A stretch of 5,419 nucleotides of DNA, from contig JAEXFF010000230.1 of NCBI GenBank assembly GCA_023400335.1, forward strand, positions 1-5,419, read 5' to 3'. The notes beneath the pieces were generated by a model. The model worked only from the letters and a program-made list of their open reading frames with translations, was not told where the DNA came from and made no database searches. The stretch is from Bacteroidota bacterium (lineage in GTDB: Bacteria; Bacteroidota; Bacteroidia; Bacteroidales; Marinifilaceae). Made by a program: the position numbers and the translations under genes. This document shows, piece after piece, positions 1 through 5,419 of the stretch. How positions within the stretch are numbered: position 1 is the stretch's first letter; the number at the start of each line of letters is the position of its first letter.

Positions 1-67
1 AAGCACCCCTCTCCAGCCATTCGAAATTACGGGAAAAATATTTGAACTTTTACGTACAGAAAAATAA
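1..67 (+). CDS. 3' end of an upstream gene, product uncertain (possibly DRTGG-domain protein)
   Basis: Reading from base 2, 21 codons run to a TAA at 65-67 and give STPLQPFEITGKIFELLRTEK. The start and most of the gene lie outside the window. The tail, with a Thr-Pro turn followed by an amphipathic helix, looks like the C-terminus of the small DRTGG-domain or serine-kinase-like proteins that I recall near PHP genes in Hnd hydrogenase loci. That match is from memory and 21 residues are too few to prove it. The stop lies 6 bases before the PHP start, so the two genes are probably co-transcribed. Another frame is also open at this edge, but it has no better claim. Confidence 0.45.
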   Translation, partial: STPLQPFEITGKIFELLRTEK

Positions 68-73
68 TATTCC

Positions 74-799
74 ATGCTGCGGGCAGACTTGCATATCCAT
101 ACCGTTTTATCTCCTTGCGGAGATCTGGAAATGAGTCCTCTTTCCATTTTGGAAACAGCCCGTAAAAAAAATCTGAATATCATCGGTATTACCGACCACA
201 ATTCTACGCGTCAATCCAAAATCATCCGGGATGCCGGAAAAAATTTCGGCATATTTGTATTGACAGGAGCTGAAGTAACTACACAGGAAGAAGCCCATTG
301 CCTGGCTTTCTTCGCCGATGATACCCGTCTGGACAGGTTTCAGAAATACCTGGATATACATTTGCCGGATTTTCCGAATAATCCCGAAAAATTCGGTTAT
401 CAGGTGGTCGTAGATCTGGAAGATCAAATCCTTTACGAAGAAAAGAAACTGCTGATCTCTGCTTTGGACCAAAGTATAGAAGAAGTAGAAAGATATGTAC
501 ATTCCCTGGACGGCATTTTTATACCTGCTCATATCGATAAAAGCCGGTTCAGCATTCTTTCCCAACTCGGTTTTGTCCCTCCGGATCTTTCCTGTGAAGC
601 CCTGGAACTCAGTCCGCATTGTAATTTAGTATCCTTTTTCCATGCTCATCCGGAATTAGCAGCCTATTCGTTTACCCAAGCTTCTGACGCCCATTATTTA
701 CAAGATATAGGAAAAAGCTTTATCCAATTCAATCTGAATGAAATTTCTTTCACGGCCATCCGCACTGCAATGCAACAGCTAAAAAGACCCAAAATATAA
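74..799 (+). CDS. PHP-domain metal-dependent phosphoesterase
   Basis: This 241-residue protein is a single PHP (polymerase and histidinol phosphatase) domain, which normally hydrolyses phosphoester bonds with a cluster of two or three metals. The expected metal-site motifs are all visible: H7-x-H9 in DLHIHT, D41-H42 in GITDHN, E67 in GAEVTT, H75, H153 in PAHIDKSRF and D205-A-H207 in SDAH. The domain therefore looks catalytically intact. No signal peptide or membrane segment is seen, so it should be cytoplasmic. The length is normal for stand-alone PHP proteins. The ATG at 74 is chosen because the metal motif begins at residue 7, and it sits 6 bases after the upstream stop. The substrate is unknown. 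Its position upstream of an Hnd-type hydrogenase suggests a role in regulation, cofactor supply or repair, but this is inference only. The large reverse-strand reading frame across it is a coding shadow. Confidence 0.9.
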   Translation: MLRADLHIHTVLSPCGDLEMSPLSILETARKKNLNIIGITDHNSTRQSKIIRDAGKNFGIFVLTGAEVTTQEEAHCLAFFADDTRLDRFQKYLDIHLPDFPNNPEKFGYQVVVDLEDQILYEEKKLLISALDQSIEEVERYVHSLDGIFIPAHIDKSRFSILSQLGFVPPDLSCEALELSPHCNLVSFFHAHPELAAYSFTQASDAHYLQDIGKSFIQFNLNEISFTAIRTAMQQLKRPKI

Positions 800-843
800 A
801 AGAATGAAAATTCATTATTTTTAGATTCTTTCGGGTGCAATCG

Positions 844-873
844 TTGCAATTATTCAAATTTAAATTAATTTTG
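844..873 (+). promoter_or_regulatory. Bacteroidetes-type promoter for the GHKL ATPase gene
   Basis: TAATTTTG at 866-873 matches the Bacteroidetes -7 element TAnnTTTG exactly. A TTG at 844-846 serves as the -33 element with a 19-base spacer, inside the known 19-21 range; the fuller TTTG form is not present. The predicted start of transcription is near 880, giving a 5' leader of about 58 bases before the GTG at 938. The spacer contains the palindrome AATTTAAATT (857-866), and two copies of TGCAAT (836-841, 845-850) overlap the -33 element. This suggests the ATPase and hydrogenase genes can be transcribed independently of the PHP gene. Confidence 0.55.
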
Positions 874-937
874 AAGCGTTTTCTAACATTTTTAAGGTAA
901 ACGGGTGCTAAATAAGTTAAATCGAAAGTAGATACAG

Positions 938-1483
938 GTGAAAGATCTGGCTTCGCATATTATGGATATTGCTCAAAATTCTGTAAGGGCAAAGGCAAGC
1001 GAAATAGAAATTGTGATAGAAGGCCATTTGGACGAAAATCGTCTGTCTATCCTGATCCGGGACAACGGTTGCGGAATGGATGAAGCTACCTTAAAGCGCG
1101 TAAGGGATCCGTTTTTTACCAGTAGAACTGTCCGTAAAGTAGGGCTGGGTATTCCACTTTTACAACAGAATGCAGAACGTACAGGCGGGAAAGTGAATAT
1201 TATCTCCGAAGCAGGTAAAGGTACGGTAATTGAAGCCACTTTTGGATATACTCACCTGGACCGGCCTCCTTTGGGAGATGTTGCCGGAACAATCGGGTTA
1301 CTCGTAATGGCTAACCCGGAAATAAGGTTTAAATACAGCTATTTTTCTCCCAAAGGGAAATTTTGCTTTGATACAGAAGAAGTAAAAACCATTTTAGAAG
1401 GAGTACCGATTAATACGCCTGAAATTATACGAAGCATCGAAGAAATGATACGGGAGAACGAAAAAGAGATAAAGGAAATATAA
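938..1483 (+). CDS. Stand-alone GHKL (histidine-kinase-type) ATP-binding protein
   Basis: This 181-residue protein consists of a HATPase_c fold without any sensor, dimerisation or phospho-accepting histidine domain. The ATP-site boxes appear in order: N box DIAQNSVRAKAS (N14), G1 box DNGCGMD (residues 42-48), F box DPFFTSR (57-63) and G2 box VGLGIPLLQQ (68-77), then the closing GKGTVIEATF strand. Residues 104-181 form a C-terminal extension beginning THLDRPPLGD and ending in a charged helix. The GTG at 938 is the start because MKDLASHIMDIAQNS matches the family's usual N-terminus; the next ATG at 962 would cut into the N box. Proteins of this type could act as protein kinases, anti-sigma-like switches or ATP-driven chaperones; the sequence does not say which. 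It has its own likely promoter at 844-873 and sits 207 bases before hndB. Cytoplasmic, with no membrane segment. Confidence 0.85.
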   Translation: MKDLASHIMDIAQNSVRAKASEIEIVIEGHLDENRLSILIRDNGCGMDEATLKRVRDPFFTSRTVRKVGLGIPLLQQNAERTGGKVNIISEAGKGTVIEATFGYTHLDRPPLGDVAGTIGLLVMANPEIRFKYSYFSPKGKFCFDTEEVKTILEGVPINTPEIIRSIEEMIRENEKEIKEI

Positions 1484-1501
1484 GCTGTATACTCAAAACA
1501 A

Positions 1502-1515
1502 CGGAAACGTTTTCG
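1502..1515. promoter_or_regulatory. Near-perfect palindrome, possible operator
   Basis: CGGAAACGTTTTCG is symmetric around a central CG except for one G/T pair. Palindromes with a central CG and A/T-rich arms are typical of LacI-family operators. It lies 18 bases after the ATPase stop and about 175 bases before hndB. No promoter matching the Bacteroidetes consensus was found beside it, so an operator role is only a possibility. As RNA it would form only a tight, weak stem. Confidence 0.25.
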
Positions 1516-1519
1516 AAAT

Positions 1520-1540
1520 GCTATAGACCGGAAGGTCAGC
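1520..1540 (+). other. Short RNA hairpin with GNRA tetraloop
   Basis: The RNA can fold as GCU, an AUA bulge, GACC, the loop GGAA, then GGUC and AGC. The four GC-rich core pairs (1526-1529 with 1534-1537) close a GGAA loop, which fits the stable GNRA class, and three more pairs lie beyond the bulge. It is followed by an A-rich stretch rather than a U run, so it is not a standard intrinsic terminator. It could be an mRNA stability or processing element between the ATPase and hndB. Confidence 0.35.
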
Positions 1541-1670
1541 TAAACAAATAAAAATTTCTTTCCGTCAGGAAAAAACGGTAAAAACGCAAAAGGTGCCTAC
1601 AACCAGAAAAAGACAGAAGACAAACTTTAGAAATAACAATCATCAATAAAACTACTTTTAATATTGCCCC

Positions 1671-1675
1671 GGAGG
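1671..1675 (+). promoter_or_regulatory. Strong GGAGG ribosome binding site before hndB
   Basis: GGAGG (CGGAGG with the preceding base) is fully complementary to the 16S anti-Shine-Dalgarno core and is the clearest such site in the window. It lies 5 bases before an ATG at 1681 but 15 bases before the hndB ATG at 1691. The spacing therefore favours the short out-of-frame ORF over hndB. Confidence 0.55.
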
Positions 1676-1680
1676 CTTAA

Positions 1681-1716
1681 ATGACAAATTATGGAAAAAA
1701 TAAAGACGTTAGCTGA
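1681..1716 (+). CDS. Possible 11-codon leader ORF overlapping the hndB start
   Basis: ATG at 1681 opens a reading frame MTNYGKNKDVS that ends at TGA 1714-1716, inside hndB and in another frame. It has the best-placed Shine-Dalgarno site of the window. If translated, ribosomes finishing at 1716 could scan back about 25 bases to start hndB, which would couple or throttle hndB translation. The peptide has no recognisable motif and no run of one amino acid as in classical attenuators. It may equally be a chance ATG. Confidence 0.25.
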   Translation: MTNYGKNKDVS

Positions 1717-2086
1717 CCTGAAAAAAATCAGGGACAATGTACAAGCTAAAATAGATTTACGAGAAAAAAGCGAACATCCCGAAAGTATGATACAAATAAA
1801 AGTGGCTATGGCTACTTGTGGTATTGCAGCCGGAAGTAAGGAAACCATGAATTATTTCCTGAATCATCTCGAAGAAAACGGTATTTCTGCTGTTGTCACC
1901 CAAACCGGCTGCATGGGCTATTGTTTTGCAGAACCGACTGTCGAAATTACCAAACCGGGAAAAGACCCCATCGTATTCGGGCATGTCAATTGCGAGAAAG
2001 CGGAGGAAATCATTCAGAAGTACCTGAAACACGATGAATTAGTAGAAGGGATCATTCCTGTGAATTACGAAACGATAGGAGATTAA
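1691..2086 (+). CDS. hndB: HndB-like thioredoxin-fold (2Fe-2S) ferredoxin-domain subunit
   Basis: This 131-residue protein resembles HndB of the tetrameric NADP-reducing [FeFe] hydrogenase. The N-terminal helix MEKIKTLADLKKIRD is typical. It is followed by a thioredoxin-like domain with MATCGIAAGSKETM (C43) and QTGCMGYCFAEPTVEI (C74, C78). Only three of the four cysteines needed for a classical [2Fe-2S] site are present: the residue expected about five after C43 is not Cys. As far as I recall this is usual for HndB, so the subunit may be structural or bind its cluster differently. The ATG at 1691 is chosen from the family N-terminus, and an in-frame TGA at 1682-1684 rules out an earlier start. 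It is probably co-transcribed with hndC, 45 bases downstream. Cytoplasmic. Confidence 0.85.
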   Translation: MEKIKTLADLKKIRDNVQAKIDLREKSEHPESMIQIKVAMATCGIAAGSKETMNYFLNHLEENGISAVVTQTGCMGYCFAEPTVEITKPGKDPIVFGHVNCEKAEEIIQKYLKHDELVEGIIPVNYETIGD

Positions 2087-2131
2087 ACCAGAGCATGTAT
2101 TGAAATTGAGAACCTAATAATACAGTTATTT

Positions 2132-3922
2132 ATGAGTTATAAAATGCATATTCTTGTCTGCGGAGGTACGGGTTGCCGCGCCTCGTCGAGCAAGAGCATC
2201 ATCAGTAGAATGGAAGAATGCCTCAGAGAGCGCAACCTGGAAGAAGAGGTGCAGGTCATTGCCACCGGTTGTTTCGGCTTCTGCGAAAAAGGACCGATTG
2301 TAAAGATTATGCCCGACAATACCTTTTATGTACAGGTAAAGCCCGAAGACGCGGAAGAAATCATCAATGAACACATTATAAAAGGACGTAAGGTTGAAAG
2401 ACTGCTGTATAAGGATCCGGAAAAGAAAGCCGCAGTCAGCGATTCCAAGCACATGGGATTTTATAAAAAACAATTGCGTATCGCTTTACGGAATTGCGGT
2501 TTTATCAATCCTGAAAATATTGAAGAATATATCGGCCGCGACGGATATTCAGCTCTGGCCAAATGTCTTTCGGAATTGAGTCCGGAAGAAGTAATCCAGG
2601 AAGTAAAGCTTTCCGGATTAAGAGGAAGAGGGGGCGGAGGCTTCCCTACCGGACTGAAATGGGAATTTGCCCGGAAATATCAGGCAGATCAGAAATATGT
2701 CGTTTGTAACGCAGACGAAGGAGATCCGGGAGCTTTCATGGACCGTTCCATTATGGAAGGCGATCCGCATTCCGTCATCGAAGCTATGGCTATTTGCGGT
2801 TACAGCATTGGTGCCAGTAAAGGATTGGTCTATATCCGGGCCGAATATCCCTTAGCTATCGAACGCCTCCGCATCGCTATCCGCCAGGCGGAAGAATACG
2901 GCCTACTGGGAGAAAATATCCTGAATACCGGTTTCAATTTTACAATAGAAATCCGCTATGGAGCCGGAGCTTTTGTATGCGGAGAAGAAACGGCACTTAT
3001 CCACTCTATGGAAGGGCAAAGAGGAGAACCAACCATGAAACCTCCTTTCCCTGCTGAATCGGGTTATCTGCATAAACCGACCAACGTCAATAATGTCGAA
3101 ACCTTAGCCAATGTACCCGTAATTCTCACCCGGGGAGCAAATTGGTTTAACCAAATCGGGACCGAAAAATCCAAAGGTACCAAGGTTTTTGCCTTGGCAG
3201 GTAAAATTAATAATGTCGGCCTGATTGAGGTTCCCATGGGAACAACCTTACGGGAAGTAATTTATGAAATCGGCGGAGGCATCAAAAACGGAAAGAAATT
3301 TAAAGCCGTCCAGACCGGAGGGCCTTCCGGCGGCTGCCTGACAGAAAAACACCTTGATACCCCTATTGATTTCGATAACCTGATCGCTGCCGGTTCTATG
3401 ATGGGCTCCGGAGGTATGATCGTTATGGACGAAGATGATTGTATGGTAGCCGTAGCTAAATTCTATATGGAATTTATTGTAGAAGAATCCTGCGGGAAAT
3501 GCTCTCCCTGCCGGATCGGGAATAAACGCCTGCTGGAAATTCTGACACGCATTACCGAAGGCAAAGGGACGATGGAAGACCTGGAAATGCTGTATAACCT
3601 GAGTAAGGTCATTAAAGACACAGCACTCTGTGGTCTGGGACAAACCTCTCCGAATCCCGTACTTTCTACCCTTGAAAATTTTCGGGAAGAATACATCGCT
3701 CACATTCAGGACCACAAATGCCCCGCAGGCCGGTGTAAAGCTTTACTGTCCTACCGTATCGATCCGCAATTGTGTGTAGGCTGTACACTGTGTTCCCGGA
3801 ATTGTCCGGTAGATGCTATTATCGGAGAACGGAAAGAAACACATTTCATCGATTCTTCGAAATGTATAAAATGCGGTACCTGTATGGAAAAATGTAAATT
3901 CAAGGCGATAAGCATTGTATAG
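2132..3922 (+). CDS. hndC: HndC/HydB: NuoF-like FMN, NAD(P) and Fe-S subunit of [FeFe] hydrogenase
   Basis: This 596-residue flavoprotein subunit exchanges electrons with NAD(P)H and is the likely bifurcation centre in HydABC/Hnd enzymes. Residues 1-90 are a thioredoxin-like [2Fe-2S] domain with C10, C15, C47 and C51. The NuoF core follows, with the FMN/NADH glycine loop GLRGRGGGGFPTG (162-174), NADEGDPGAF (193-202) and GAGAFVCGEETALI (277-290). An SLBB region (about 355-395) leads to a [4Fe-4S] site at C454, C457, C460 and C500. A linker with H528, C530 and C535 (HKCPAGRC) precedes a C-terminal ferredoxin domain with two [4Fe-4S] sets: C548/C551/C554/C558 and C578/C581/C584/C588. Length and domain order are normal for HydB. 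ATG 2132 is used; M5 is a possible alternative. There is no clear ribosome site. The gene lies between hndB and hndD, separated by 45 bases on each side. Confidence 0.96.
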   Translation: MSYKMHILVCGGTGCRASSSKSIISRMEECLRERNLEEEVQVIATGCFGFCEKGPIVKIMPDNTFYVQVKPEDAEEIINEHIIKGRKVERLLYKDPEKKAAVSDSKHMGFYKKQLRIALRNCGFINPENIEEYIGRDGYSALAKCLSELSPEEVIQEVKLSGLRGRGGGGFPTGLKWEFARKYQADQKYVVCNADEGDPGAFMDRSIMEGDPHSVIEAMAICGYSIGASKGLVYIRAEYPLAIERLRIAIRQAEEYGLLGENILNTGFNFTIEIRYGAGAFVCGEETALIHSMEGQRGEPTMKPPFPAESGYLHKPTNVNNVETLANVPVILTRGANWFNQIGTEKSKGTKVFALAGKINNVGLIEVPMGTTLREVIYEIGGGIKNGKKFKAVQTGGPSGGCLTEKHLDTPIDFDNLIAAGSMMGSGGMIVMDEDDCMVAVAKFYMEFIVEESCGKCSPCRIGNKRLLEILTRITEGKGTMEDLEMLYNLSKVIKDTALCGLGQTSPNPVLSTLENFREEYIAHIQDHKCPAGRCKALLSYRIDPQLCVGCTLCSRNCPVDAIIGERKETHFIDSSKCIKCGTCMEKCKFKAISIV

Positions 3923-3967
3923 AATTTTAGTAAAGCGAACCGATTTAACAGGATATTCCCATTGACT

Positions 3968-5419
3968 ATGAGAGAAAAAATTATGGAACCAAATATAATA
4001 TTACAAATAGACCACCACACCGTAGAAGTACCCCGGGGAACTACCGTACTCGAGGCAGCAAGAGGTGTGGGCATAAACATTCCTTCGCTATGCTATATGA
4101 ATCTGAAGGATATGTGTATTACCAATCTTCCGGCTTCCTGCCGTATATGCGTAGTGGAAATCGAAGGAAGGAAAAACCTGGCCCCGGCTTGTGCTACCCG
4201 CTGCGAAAACGGCATGAAGGTCCACACCAGTACTTTGCGGGTATTGAATGCCCGTAAAACGGTACTGGAACTCATTTTGTCCGACCATCCGAACGACTGC
4301 CTGATTTGTCCGAAATCCGGAAACTGCGAACTGCAAAGCCTGGCCGTCAAATTAAAAATCAGAGAGATCCCGTTTGCCGGAGAACAAAGTACATACAAAG
4401 CAGAAACCTCTCCTTCCCTCATCCGCGATATGAATAAATGTATTTTCTGCCGCAGGTGTGAGATGATGTGTAATGAAGTACAGACAGTCGGAGCGCTTGG
4501 AGCTATAAACCGGGGATTCGCCGCAATCATTTCTCCCGCTTTCGAACAACCGCTCACCACTTCAGAATGTACTTTCTGCGGACAATGTGTAGCCGTTTGC
4601 CCTGTAGGAGCTTTGACAGAAATGGATCATACGAACCGGCTGATCAATGACTTAAATAATCCGCAAAAGACCGTTATCGTACAAACCGCTCCCGCTGTAC
4701 GGGCAGCTCTGGGAGAAGAATTCGGATTGCCCGCCGGAACTTCTGTCACCGGGAAAATGGCTGCAGCTCTCCGGCAACTAGGATTTGCCAAAGTTTTTGA
4801 CACCGATTTTGCTGCCGATTTAACCATTATGGAAGAAGGAACGGAACTGCTGAACCGGCTTACCGCATACCTGAACGGAGATAAAAATGTACGCTTACCA
4901 ATACTGACTTCCTGTTGTCCGGCCTGGGTGAATTTCTTCGAACACCAGTTCCCCGATATGCTGGATATCCCTTCTACTGCCCGTTCCCCTCAGCAAATGT
5001 TCGGCTCTATCGCCAAAACGTACTGGGCAGAAAAAATGGGTATACCCCGGGAGAATCTCATCGTAGTTTCCATCATGCCTTGTCTGGCTAAGAAATACGA
5101 ATGCGGACGGGAAGAATTTAAAGTAAACGGCGACCCGGATGTAAATTATTCGATTTCTACCCGGGAACTGGCCTCCCTGATTAAACGGGCCAATATCGAT
5201 TTCAATAGCCTGCCGGAAGAAGACTTCGACCAACCTTTAGGAGAATCCACCGGAGCCGGCGTTATCTTCGGTGCCTCGGGAGGAGTAATGGAAGCCGCCC
5301 TGAGAACAGCCTACGAACTCTATACCGGTCAAAAACTGGAAAAAGTTGATTTCGAAGCCGTAAGGGGATTGGAAAATATCAAAAAAGCCACAGTACGCCT
5401 GAACGGAGTGGAATTACAC
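3968..5419 (+). CDS. hndD: HndD/HydA: catalytic subunit of group A [FeFe] hydrogenase, 3' truncated
   Basis: The first 484 codons are present and the gene runs off the window; full-length homologues are near 580 residues, so about 100 are missing. In order: an N-terminal plant-type [2Fe-2S] domain (candidate ligands C42, C58, C61, C75); a His-ligated [4Fe-4S] site H107-x3-C111-x2-C114-x5-C120; a two-cluster ferredoxin domain (C158/C161/C164/C168 and C201/C204/C207/C211); and the H-cluster domain. The latter has QTAPAVRAALGEEFG, motif L1 TSCCPAW (C316 as likely proton relay, C317 as cluster ligand) and motif L2 MPCLAKKYE (C372, K375, E378). Motif L3 with the last two ligands lies beyond the edge. 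It makes or consumes H2 in the cytoplasm, paired with HndC. Start: ATG 3968 is the longest; ATG 3983, preceded by GAGAG, fits the family N-terminus at least as well. No stop separates it in frame from the TAG of hndC. Confidence 0.96.
   Translation, partial: MREKIMEPNIILQIDHHTVEVPRGTTVLEAARGVGINIPSLCYMNLKDMCITNLPASCRICVVEIEGRKNLAPACATRCENGMKVHTSTLRVLNARKTVLELILSDHPNDCLICPKSGNCELQSLAVKLKIREIPFAGEQSTYKAETSPSLIRDMNKCIFCRRCEMMCNEVQTVGALGAINRGFAAIISPAFEQPLTTSECTFCGQCVAVCPVGALTEMDHTNRLINDLNNPQKTVIVQTAPAVRAALGEEFGLPAGTSVTGKMAAALRQLGFAKVFDTDFAADLTIMEEGTELLNRLTAYLNGDKNVRLPILTSCCPAWVNFFEHQFPDMLDIPSTARSPQQMFGSIAKTYWAEKMGIPRENLIVVSIMPCLAKKYECGREEFKVNGDPDVNYSISTRELASLIKRANIDFNSLPEEDFDQPLGESTGAGVIFGASGGVMEAALRTAYELYTGQKLEKVDFEAVRGLENIKKATVRLNGVELH

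Noticed and set aside
107..619. 170-residue reverse-strand reading frame across the PHP gene
   Set aside because: It lies wholly inside a gene with clear catalytic motifs, has no recognisable domain and is a coding shadow.
803..820. AATGA/TCATT inverted repeat followed by ATTTTT, like a terminator after the PHP gene
   Set aside because: The stem is five pairs and almost all A/T, too weak for an intrinsic terminator, and such repeats are expected in AT-rich gaps.
832..908. Two CGGGTGC copies (832-838 and 902-908) on both sides of the promoter
   Set aside because: A 7-base repeat within about 140 bases is expected by chance roughly every other time; no wider similarity around them.
1659..1666. 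TAATATTG as a -7 promoter element for hndB
   Set aside because: One mismatch to TAnnTTTG, no TTG or TTTG at 19-21 bases upstream, and the start point would fall on the ribosome site.
1484..1690. Searched for a broken or short nuoE gene in this gap
   Set aside because: At 207 bases it is too short, stops occur in all forward frames, and no cluster cysteine pattern is seen.
3248..3715. 155-residue reverse-strand reading frame across hndC
   Set aside because: It is antisense to the SLBB and Fe-S part of HndC, with no known motif; shadow of the strong codon pattern.
4093..4560. 155-residue reverse-strand reading frame across hndD
   Set aside because: It covers the Fe-S relay domains of HndD, whose cysteine patterns prove the forward frame.
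1..5419. CRISPR arrays, tRNA or rRNA genes, insertion sequences, long repeats
   Set aside because: None seen: no regular spaced repeats, no tRNA-like arms, no transposase residues or terminal inverted repeats.

Overview
The window looks like a chromosomal piece of an anaerobic Bacteroidetes bacterium, probably of the order Bacteroidales. The clues are AT-rich intergenic DNA, few Shine-Dalgarno sites, a near-perfect Bacteroidetes-type promoter (TTG-N19-TAATTTTG at 844-873) and redox proteins typical of fermentative anaerobes. The taxonomic call is an inference from sequence style; no marker gene is present.

All genes read left to right. Positions 1-67 hold the last 21 codons of an upstream gene whose family cannot be fixed. 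Next is a complete PHP-type metallo-phosphoesterase (74-799). A 138-base gap carries the promoter, and then comes a GTG-started, stand-alone GHKL ATPase resembling a histidine kinase that has lost its kinase input half (938-1483). A 207-base gap follows, with a near-palindrome, a GNRA-loop hairpin and a strong GGAGG site. After it come hndB (1691-2086), hndC/hydB (2132-3922) and hndD/hydA (3968 to the window end, cut off). No stretch longer than 300 bases lacks a gene.

The last three genes encode most of a multimeric, probably electron-bifurcating, NAD(P)-linked group A [FeFe] hydrogenase. HndC carries the FMN/NAD(P) site and a chain of Fe-S clusters. HndD carries the H-cluster domain and the N-terminal relay clusters. 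HndB is a small thioredoxin-like ferredoxin-domain subunit. Such an enzyme would couple oxidation of NADH and reduced ferredoxin to H2 production, or the reverse. The usual NuoE-like subunit (HndA/HydC) is not encoded anywhere in the window, so it must lie outside it or be missing.

The PHP protein and the ATPase belong to a little-understood set of genes that I recall recurring beside Hnd/Hyd hydrogenase operons in anaerobes. Their job is unknown, and this set is the best candidate here for an undescribed system. Smaller points are an 11-codon leader ORF overlapping the hndB start and an hndC/hndD junction that is in frame and kept apart by a single TAG.
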